64,000 nucleotides of DNA, from contig CAJNOL010000192.1 of the NCBI GenBank assembly GCA_905250125.1, positions 124,001-188,000 of the forward strand. Reading direction: 5' to 3'. This document shows, in pieces, positions 55,216 through 64,000 of this stretch. Numbering within the stretch: position 1 is the stretch's first letter; each line of letters opens with the position of its first letter. The notes beneath the pieces are model-generated. The model did no database searches. It was not told the origin of the DNA and worked only from the letters and a program-made list of their open reading frames with translations. The position numbers were made by a program, and so were the translations under genes. Source of the stretch: Rotaria sordida (taxonomy: Eukaryota > Rotifera > Eurotatoria > Philodinida > Philodinidae).

Positions 55216-58200
55216 ATGACACAATCAAATGATGTTTCTTTGCCTGATATGACCAATGACGATGTTGAACTATTGAAAAAACTTGAAGAAGAGAATCGGT
55301 AATCAAATATTATAATTTTTTTTTTCCTTTTCATTACAGTGTACTTCAATTTCTATTGTGATGTTTTTTTTTTCTTTTACGTTTAAAGGCGTATTGAATA
55401 TGATTTAAAATCACCCGCAAGCGCTATTCTCAAACCTATCGTTAATACACATTCTCCTGAATTACATCATAAACAAGGACGAAAAGATTCAATTTCGAGT
55501 GATTTGAGTAATTTAACAATTGATAGTGATGGTATAATATATTTGAATAAAATCAAAATTTTTAGTTTTTTCTTTTTTTTTTTTTTTTTGATAAATAAAT
55601 ATTTATTTAAGGTAATCTTGACAATGAATGGGTTATATGGAATAAACTGGTTAATAATTGGTCTTTATATATGAAGAAAAAATCAATATGGATAAGAGTA
55701 AATTTGATTATTTGAAATTAGATAATGAAATTTAATTCATATTATTTAGGATTTAATTCGATCTGGTGTTCCTGTTCATTTTCGTCCATTACTTTGGCAA
55801 AGTTTAACTAAAATTGATACAACAAATACTAAAGAAAAATATATTGAATTAATAAAAATGTCATCACCATGTGAAAAAGTTATTCAAAGAGATATATCAA
55901 GAACATATCCTGAACATGAATTTTTTAAAGAACAACATGGTCTTGGACAAGAAAGTTTATTTAATGTAATTAAGGTTAGAATATAAAAGATTATGATTTA
56001 ATAGAAAGAAATTATTGATGTCTCTTGTTTTTTCAGGCTTATTCTTTATATGACCGGGAAGTTGGTTATTGTCAAGGCATGAGTTTTGTTGTTGGTCTTC
56101 TACTTATGCATGTTAGTTATATAAAAAAAAATATATACATATTTTAATATTGGATGTTTGTTTTGTATGATAGATGCCTGAAGAAGAAGCTTTTGCTGTA
56201 TTGGTATCAATTATGCAAGATTATACAATGCGTGAAATGTATAAACCTGATATGTATCATTTGGGACTGTGTATGTATCAATTTGAATGTATGATTCAGG
56301 TATATTAATTATTTATGTATATTTATATTAATACTATCAATTAATAAATTATTATTTTCTTAGGAATTTTTACCTGATCTTTATCGACATTTTCAAGCAG
56401 AAGGTCTTCATACATCAATGTATGCATCAAGTTGGTTTTTAACTTTATTTACAAAACAATTTTCATTAAATATGGTTTGTCGTATAATGGATTTATTTTT
56501 AAGTGAGGTAAATTATTAAATTAAAAATATTTAACATTTTATTTTACTTTATTTTTTTTTTCATTTTATTATATTTATATTCAAAGGGTATGGAAATGAT
56601 CTTTCGTATTAGTATGGGCCTACTTGAAATTCATCAAGATGAATTAATGCTTTTATCGATGGAAGATATGCTTAAGGTAACCTTTTGAACATTGTTTCGA
56701 AAGAAAAGAGTAACTTATATATGCATACGTGCATGTCATAATCAATCGAGCAGCTATCGCCATTTATATATGTATAACCCATCTTTTCTTTCCCTTTTCA
56801 CGTAGACGTAATAGATGAGTCGGCGGCGATAGGTTTGTGCGTCAGCTGTTTGTCATATCATTGCATGTATTCTTTCTTTTATTCTTTACACCTATCATAT
56901 AGTGATATTTTCTTTTCAAAATGAAATGTATAGATTTATAAGTAAAAAAAGAAAAATCCAATAATAACCTATGAATTTTTCGATATATTATATTATATTA
57001 TATATATATACATATGTGCGCACTCAATCAAGTCAGTTGTGTATGTACACGTATTGGTTTCGACTCATCGAGGTATAGAATAAAAAAAAAAGTGAAAGAA
57101 GAAAAAAAAAGAGAGAAGAGAAAAAGAGAATAAAATGACACCATCACTGCCGCAATGATTTCATGTTGTATGTGTGCGCGCGTTTTGTTCTGTCCAAACG
57201 AGGGTGGAGACATTTGCAACTCATAAGAAAAAAAAAAGAGAGAAAAAAAAATAGGCATCCGCATCGATCCTTACGTTTCATCAACATACATTGATTCATA
57301 CGTATGGACCGTCGTTTACATGCTGTCCAAGATCGTCTAGCCGAACACTGTGCTCAAACATTAAAAACTGTTCAAGGTTCTGTATCCGCTGTTACATCTG
57401 TAAGTTTCAAATAGTTAATATTTTAATGAACTTTCTAAACAACAACAACAACAAAAAAAAAGAACTTGAAACTGTCTTTATAATCAGTGAGAAAAAAAGG
57501 CATTTATTTGCATAATGGTAATGTACTCACCCGCAGGGTGATAAAGAAGTCATTGAACGATATGTACATATTCAAGTTCAGAACTTATTCTTATGATTAT
57601 GCGATTCAGTTCTACGACCTTGTTGTCTATAAATAAGTACACCATTATTTTCATAAGATACCAATCAAATTACTATACAATAGAAAAAATATATGATTAA
57701 TCAACCTGTCATTAATTATATATTTTAGTATTTTCAAAAAGAAATACCTCTTAAACATGAAACAGATCATGAATCATTATTTCAACGTGCATTTTCTCTT
57801 GAATATAACGGTAAAAAAATGAAAAAGTATGTAATTATATTAATGATTTTAAATTTATTTTGATTATTTTTTTTCCTATTTTGTATTTCATATTAGATTA
57901 GAAAAAGAATATACTGTTATTCGTAAAGAAGAACAAGACGAACAAATCGAAATACGTGTATGTACTTGAGAATTATTGCTTTGTTTTGTATGAATTATAT
58001 TGGTTTTTTGTTACTTTCTTTTCTTTTTTTCTGTATTATAGAAACTACGAAATGAAAATCGTTTATTGAAGCAACGAGTTGAAAATTTAGAAAAAGTAAA
58101 GATTTATTTTATTTTGTTGCATGAATCAAAATAAAACACTTGTTGCATATATATATATATACTTTTTTTCTTTTATTATTATTTCAAAGGAAAGTCTTAC

Positions 58201-59851
58201 ACTTGCCAATCGATTAATTGAAGGTCAAGTATTAAATGCACAATATGCTGAAGAATCTTATCAATTAAAGCGTGAAAATTGTACTTTGAAAAAACAGATT
58301 GAAGAATTTTATCATTCGAATAATAATAATAATAATAATAATAATCATGATAGTAATAATCAAACAAAAAATATAAATTCATCAGATTTTCTAGTTAAAT
58401 CCAATGATAATGAATTAGAAATTCTACAAGAAACAATCGATAGATTAAGTGATGTAAGTTTAACAAAAAAGAAAAAAAAATTCTTCTATTGTCATATAAT
58501 AATAATAATAATATTCATTCTAATCTTTAAAAGGAAAATCGTCGTTTACAATCGACACCAAATTCTGAACTAGCATCATTACAAGAAGAATTAACTCTTG
58601 TTAAAATGCGTGATGCTGAAGCTCAAGTAAATTTAAATGAACTTCGGCAACGTATAGCTGATTTAAATCGTGAATGGCAATTTCATGATAGTATATGTAA
58701 AGCAAATCGTGAAATAAACAATAATCCAAGTAATGATGCTTATGATTTAATAGCACATGAATTAATATCATTAAAAATGCGTGAAGCTCAAGCTGATTGT
58801 GATAATAAACTTCTTTCACAAAAACTTATGGATATTGAAACACAAAAACAAGTTTTACATAATCAAATTAAACGACAAGATGATGAAACACAACGAGTTC
58901 GTCTTGAACTTGATCAATATCGAATACGTGAGAATGAATTACGTACACAATTAAAAGAAATAAAAAATCAGATGCATGACAGAGAATTAAGAGTAAAAGA
59001 AAAAAAATTGTTTTTTTTTTTCTTACATTAAAATAGCTTTGTCTTTTTCTTTTGTCTTTTAGCTAAAAGAAGATTCAATGATGTTACGTATTCATGAAGC
59101 AGAAAGTACTCAAACACTTGGTGATTTACGTCAAAAAATTGCTGAACTTGAAGTTCTAGTAAAATTTTATTTCAGAAAATTTTTAAGTATGTATATATTT
59201 TTTTTTGAATATAGAATCAAGAATTAATAACTCGTAGTCAAATTATGGATGATAGAGATTTACAAGAAAAACTTCTTGAATTTCAAGACGAGGTTTGTAT
59301 TAAAATTCGATTATATATTCAATTTAAAGATAATTAGTTATTTTTTACAGTCAAATCAAGAGTATTTAAAACGTAGTTATTCAGTACCTATATATTATCA
59401 TACTATATCATGTAATACAAAGTAAAACGCTATTTTGCTAGTTAATAATATAACTTTTTTTTTTTTGTCTGACAATATATATATGTATAAATTAATTATT
59501 TTCTTTTTATATTTATTATTTAAGGTAATGCGTCTGCGTTTAATACATACATTAAATCGTAAACAATCGATATCAACAGATCATACACGAATAGATTATG
59601 AAGATAGTGAAGATGAAAGTCTACCTTCATCATCATCTAATACTGAAAATCATCGTTTAAGTTCTTCTTTTGGTATTGATTCAAATTCAACTAAAGAATC
59701 TAATCATCGTCTTCGTCTATCAACACCTTGTTTATTTCAATCAACAGATAATAATAATAATAATAATACAATAACACAATGTGTGAATTCATCGACTTTA
59801 CCTTCATCTTCGAAATTATCATCATCTATTAATAAAATAAATGTCGAATGA
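55216..59851 (+). CDS. EVI5: EVI5-type TBC Rab GTPase-activating protein
   Basis: Rab-GAP with coiled coils (EVI5 acts on Rab11 in recycling and cytokinesis). Exons: 55216-55298, 55389-55531, 55612-55697, 55750-55974, 56037-56111, 56174-56299, 56364-56507, 56587-56676, 57729-57826, 57897-57957, 58042-58095, 58190-58453, 58534-58992, 59063-59158, 59215-59292, optional 59351-59383, 59525-59851; 813 residues with the 33-nt exon (human EVI5 810). TBC domain about 105-324: [12 protein letters not shown], IxxDxxR at IQRDISR (Arg155), YCQG (Gln192), [11 protein letters not shown]. Then [13 protein letters not shown] and coiled coil to about residue 694 ([36 protein letters not shown]), with an Asn run from (AAT)n. 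The Ser-rich acidic tail has DYEDSEDES. Intron 8 contains a candidate nested gene. AATAAA occurs at 59975. Confidence 0.95.
57304..57596 (+). CDS. Candidate nested mini-gene or alternative EVI5 first exons
   Basis: Two open blocks lie inside EVI5 intron 8: 57304-57399 (32 codons, donor GTAAGT) and 57537-57596 (acceptor CCCGCAG, TGA at 57594). Joined in phase 0 they give 51 residues: [47 protein letters not shown] and a short end. Codon use is clean and less AT-rich than the intron around it. Alternatively the second block could use the donor GTACAT at 57564 and splice in phase 0 to EVI5 exon 9 (57729). That would give a short isoform without the TBC domain. No homologue is recognised, and the 600 bp upstream is relatively GC-rich, as a promoter might be. 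Confidence 0.45.
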
Positions 59852-59974
59852 ATAACATTGTGGTGCTCTGTTTTTTTTTTTGTTTTGTAAATAATTTTCT
59901 TTTCTTTCTTTTTTCTAATTGCAATATATGCTATTGTAATTTTTATTTCCGAAACTAAATGCCGGTTTCACGAG

Positions 59975-59980
59975 AATAAA
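59975..59980 (+). terminator. Poly(A) signal AATAAA after EVI5
   Basis: AATAAA lies 123 bp after the EVI5 stop, with a second AATAAA a few bases on (59987-59992). The convergent LIM gene ends at 60058, so the two 3' ends are very close. Confidence 0.45.
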
Positions 59981-60057
59981 CGAAACAAATAAAAATTCCG
60001 TTTTTTTTTGTTTGGTCAAAGAAAAAACAAAATTCATTTTCAATAGTTTATTTTCTA

Positions 60058-63000
60058 TTATGTAATTATATTTGTTCTTTTAATAAATAAATTTGAAGAA
60101 CAATTTGAACAGTAAGCATCATTATTGTGTTCAATATAACGTTGATTTCCTAATGGTATAGAACAATATGTACATACGAAACATTCATTATGAAATGGAT
60201 GATTATGATAGACTATACCATCGTTCGTAATTGCCTATGAAATAAATAAAATTATTCTTTGTTTAATTTTTGGGATTAAATAAAGTATTTCGGAGTCCGA
60301 CAGACTTTAGAATTTAGTCCATTGCTCCTTTCTCTCTCTCTCTCTCTCTCGCGATGATAGCTAATCCGAAAGCAAAAAGTATTTTCATTTGAATTTCGTT
60401 TTTCTTATAGATATGACACTTGAAAGTTTTGAGAATTAACTTATTTGATAGTGCAGGACTTTTTATTTTTAGAAAAAAGATTTATCCAAAACAATTTATC
60501 AAAAACTTAAGTTTATTTTTTTGTTTTGATTCATTGCCAACCGTTCTCTGATGTTTGTATTCTTCGGTTGATAGTTAATTGAAAATTTATGTGAGATTTG
60601 AAAAACCTATTGACTTAATAATCAATTAGAAATTTGAAAATAGACGAATCTTTGTTTTTCTATTTTTAGACATTCAGATTTTAAATTTAAAAAGCATAAT
60701 TGTAAATTTACTTAGAAGAAAAAAAAACAAAAACACAGAACAAAAATCGAATGAGAAGTCCATTTTTATTGGTAATAAATAGCAAAGAAGATCAGTTATT
60801 ACGTTTCATCTGTTAAATATTAGTTAATTGGGCACAAATTCTTTTGCTAAAAATAAATGTGAATCATTCACATATCAAATAACCAGTCATACGTAGATGA
60901 AAATCAATTTACGATAACGCTATTGGTTTTACTCCTCTAGTGGTAATTTATTCTGAAAGGAAAGGATTCAAAATAATCAAACAGTCGATTATGTACTACT
61001 TAAAAAATCTTATCTTTGATATATATCACGATAAACACATTCAATAGATGAGTAATAAACAAAGTCATGAAGCGATGACTCACACCTCTGACATCAACTA
61101 CTCAGTTGTGTTGAATATATGTATGTTAAATTAAGTAGTCTTATTCTGATATCCGTACATAAAAGGCATGAAAAAATTTCAAGAATCAATAAATTCCTAT
61201 TACGTCCCCAAACTTTTTTTTTAAAGAGGATGAATAATCGTTACCTTTTCTAGTGCTGATGCCGTTTCGTTACCATAACATACACTTTCGTATTATTACT
61301 CATCTATGAAAAACAAGCATAGTGCGTAGGTTTTTCGATTATTTGTTCAAATGGTTGTTATTTCAATTTATATTTATATTACATAGCTTATGACTCCGTT
61401 TATTCTGAAAGTTTCAACTATTAATAGCGAGAATTCATTGAGAAAATTAAAACTGTGTCTTGTGTACTTGCAAAAAAAAAAATTAGTTGTTTGTCTTGTC
61501 GTTTTGATTTTTTTCACAATCATACAAAATTATACGAAACAACGTTGTAATTTTCTCAATAAATTTTCAGAATAAACGGAATCACAAGCTATATATAGGC
61601 AGTAAAAATATGCATAAAAAAAAACAATCGTCAAGAGAAATAGCATAAAAAGTTAGAGTTTATGCTTACTTTCCACAGGAGGATAGATCAATGTAAAATT
61701 TAACCTTGATATATTCTATGTGGAGAATATAAGATGTTAATATCTTGTAATAATTTTTACATAAGAAATATTATATATTGATCATACATTTGAATCCTTA
61801 CAGATGATTGATAATCTCATGAAGATTTATTCATAGCTTAAATATGAATCATTAAGAATGTACTCATATTAATTCTATCTTTTTTGTTGGATAAAAATTC
61901 AAATTTTCTTTCGACTCACAAGAAAACTACCTTAAATGAAATCTATTCTTTGAGCTCGTATGAGACCGACAAGAAGATCTCAGTAAGATTAAAAAGTTCT
62001 AAAAAGGTTCGTCTCTATGGATCTTTCAAACCGACTTATCGCCATTTTACTGAATTTTCGACCAAGTTTCATGTATTTACCAAAAACATCAAATAACGGA
62101 ATTTTGACTGATAATTTCGCCTATACATAGATCTAACCAACTTTAAAATATTCTGAACATTCCAATCGAAAGGAATATTTCTTGTTGAGATATTGAATTT
62201 TCATGCAAAACTCCATTTTTGTGACATATTTGTGACAAACGACTATTTATTTTTGAAATTCAATGTCTCAATAAAGGAACATTCTCTTCGACGGAAACTT
62301 TCAAGATATTCTAACAGTATAATCAAACCTACCATTACGCGATATCCCAGATCAAAATTTCATTATTTAATTTTTCAATGAATAAATAAAAATGATTCAA
62401 AAATTCAGAACCAACGGCGATAGCTCGATTCCAAAGGTTCATCGAGATGAACTGTTTTAGATTTTTTCTAGCCTTATCAAGACCTTCTTGTGAGCTGAAT
62501 ATGCGTTCAAACAGCAGGTTACAAATTTCCTCGTTTGAAAATTATGTTTATCAAACTTCGAAATATTTTCTCCTGAAGAATTCAATTAATACAACTCAAA
62601 TAAGATTAACATTTTTTCATGATATTATATCAATCTCATATTTTTTGAATTATAAAACAAAACGAATATTCAATACTTTGTGACATTTAATACAATAAAT
62701 AGCGACGAGGTTCATGTAACATGAAAGACAAAAAAAATATTGATCTCGACATCGAAAATTTTCATTAATTAATGATTTTTGACAAGCATTACATACAAAA
62801 CAAGATTTATGATATAATTTTTTATCATATTGTATACATTTATCACCTAATAAAGAGTATTTAAATGCAAAGAAAAAAAAAAAAGAATTTATTTCAATTA
62901 AAAACTCTCTACCAGGTTCTAATGATCGATTACATCGATAACATCGTTCAGCAAATTCATTAATAAAACAATGACGACAATATAATTTTTCATTTTGATA

Positions 63001-63306
63001 AGCAAATTTCTTATTTATTAAAGATAAATTACAAATAGAACAATTAAAACAAGTATTATGCCAAGTTTTATCTTTAAATGTACTTCCCTAAATTACGAAA
63101 ATAGAAAAAAAAATCTATTTTAATATATAGATTTTTACTTGCATTTCAATACCAATTATTTGATTACATTGAAAACAACGATTAGAATATTTTTCTTCGA
63201 AACAAAATAAACAAATAGCAAAATTATCTTTAATTACATAACGATTATTTAATAAATTCTTTTCACAATACCAGCATACAAATGAATCTGAACTATGTTT
63301 AATCAT
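60058..63306 (-). CDS. LIM-only protein of FHL type with three and a half LIM domains
   Basis: Zinc-binding adaptor of the four-and-a-half-LIM (FHL) family, which links cytoskeleton and transcription factors. Minus-strand exons: 63139-63306, 62913-63087, 62677-62846, 60058-60234, in phase; 229 residues (human FHL2 279). It begins with a half LIM (CWYC at 11-14, CLFC at 32-35), then LIM1 from CFQC (44-47) with WHNTCFNCSIC, LIM2 with YHKSCFVCNAC, and LIM3 with FHNECFVCTYC and YCSNC. It ends 12 residues after the last finger (SNLFIKRTNIIT), so the fourth complete LIM of FHL proteins is absent. The start ATG 63306 gives the usual about 10 residues before the first Cys; an upstream in-frame ATG (63345) is less likely. 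Intron 3 is 2442 bp and contains a small foldback element. Confidence 0.9.
60333..60352. repeat. (CT)n microsatellite
   Basis: A run of about 20 bases of TC repeats inside the long last intron of the LIM gene. No other content. Confidence 0.85.
61386..61589. mobile_element. Small foldback MITE in LIM gene intron
   Basis: Left end GCTTATGACTCCGTTTATTC; the right end reverse complement is GCTTGTGATTCCGTTTATTC. The arms continue through TGAAA and ATTGAGAAAATTA. TA flanks both ends (61384-61385 and 61590-61591). The element is 204 bp with no ORF. Confidence 0.75.
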
Positions 63307-64000
63307 AAAATTATATATTAAATATGCGCTAAAAATATTTGTCAATAGATTTCACTTTGTATTTGAAATATACAAAGTGCACTAAAAGTTATGTAAATTT
63401 TGACTTCATAAACAGTTGATCTAACACACAGGGTGGCCAAAAACTCATTATACTAAGAAACAATTGAATATTTTTGCTATGACTCGAACGAATGTACTGA
63501 TTTTTTTTTGTTACTAATAATAAAGACATGTTCACATTCCATATCCATAAAGATAAGACTAGGGAGAACTTGTTTCAAACATCACTACTGATCTCAACAA
63601 AAATAAAGAATTTATTTTTTCATAGATACGAAAAAAATTCAATCTACAATGAAGAAGAGTTAAGTTATCAAAATAATATGCAAATAATCAAACGATCTTT
63701 TGATTACAGCATGTCGTTCATTCATAAATCTTTTTGCCTTGGATACTGTTAGTCATATTTATGTATCAGTTCTGTCCATATTTGTTTTGTGAAATCCTAT
63801 GTTTTTTTTTCTTATGAATCTCAGCACATCTACAAACGCACGAGCTTCAAACAAAGGTTACACAATAAATATAAGATAGAAAATGAAGAACAGACGAGAA
63901 CAAGACTGAACAAAAAGAATATACAAAACAAACGTAGACAGAACTGATAGATGAATATGTGACTAACCGTATACAAGATAAAAAGATTTAGATTATGTGA
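63307..64000. other. Right edge, no gene seen
   Basis: Promoter side of the LIM gene, then AT-rich DNA to the window end. At about 63430 ACACAGGGTGGCCAAAAACT resembles a transposon terminus (compare 38597 and 32612), but the other end is not in the window. The frame at 63528-63752 has no motif. Confidence 0.45.

Noticed and set aside
63428-63450. Transposon starting CAGGGTGGCCAAAA
   Set aside because: Only one end is visible before the window ends, so an element cannot be delimited.

Overview
The window is AT-rich nuclear DNA from a small-genome invertebrate. Genes are cut by many very short GT-AG introns, mostly 45 to 90 bp. Intergenic DNA is full of homopolymers and palindromic elements, the standard genetic code is used, and the proteins are typical animal ones. 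This combination fits a bdelloid rotifer best (inference; another AT-rich invertebrate such as a flatworm is not excluded). A 10-N assembly gap lies at 17245-17254. All gene models were built by hand from splice sites, reading phase and remembered family similarity; no search was run.

Layout. 484-2906 (+) is the 3' part of an unrecognised gene. 3054-5700 (+) is SIRT2. 6956-8161 (+) is a D-aspartate/D-amino-acid oxidase. 9928-11127 (+) is coatomer zeta, convergent with a small unknown gene at 11683-12360 (-). 16979-18545 (+) is a mucin-like single-pass membrane protein containing the gap. 19067-27573 holds pieces of small secreted cysteine-rich proteins (19067-19147 -, 23115-23431 -, 27277-27573 +, possibly 20641-20754 +). 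Between them lies the divergent pair GUCD1-like (25228-25896 -) and Tctex1/DYNLT5-like (26241-26849 +). 28316-28780 (-) is a decayed gene. 30736-35239 (-) is the calcineurin catalytic subunit. 40371-49383 (+) is the 25-exon pseudokinase ULK4, with an antisense ORF inside one intron. 50467-54025 (+) is an alpha/beta hydrolase with C-terminal membrane segments. 55216-59851 (+) is the Rab-GAP EVI5, with a candidate nested gene or alternative 5' end in intron 8. It is convergent with an FHL-like LIM-only gene at 60058-63306 (-).

The genes do not form one pathway. Several concern cilia, microtubules or trafficking (ULK4, a dynein light-chain relative, EVI5, COPZ1, SIRT2), which may be chance.

The strongest non-genic signal is a set of non-autonomous DNA transposons. 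These include two hAT-type elements with 8-bp target duplications, a 3-bp TAA (Harbinger-like) element, and several long foldback elements with TA duplications. Some are nested. Many of the unusually long introns carry one of them, so intron length here is partly a record of transposon insertion. No reverse transcriptase or intact transposase ORF was seen.
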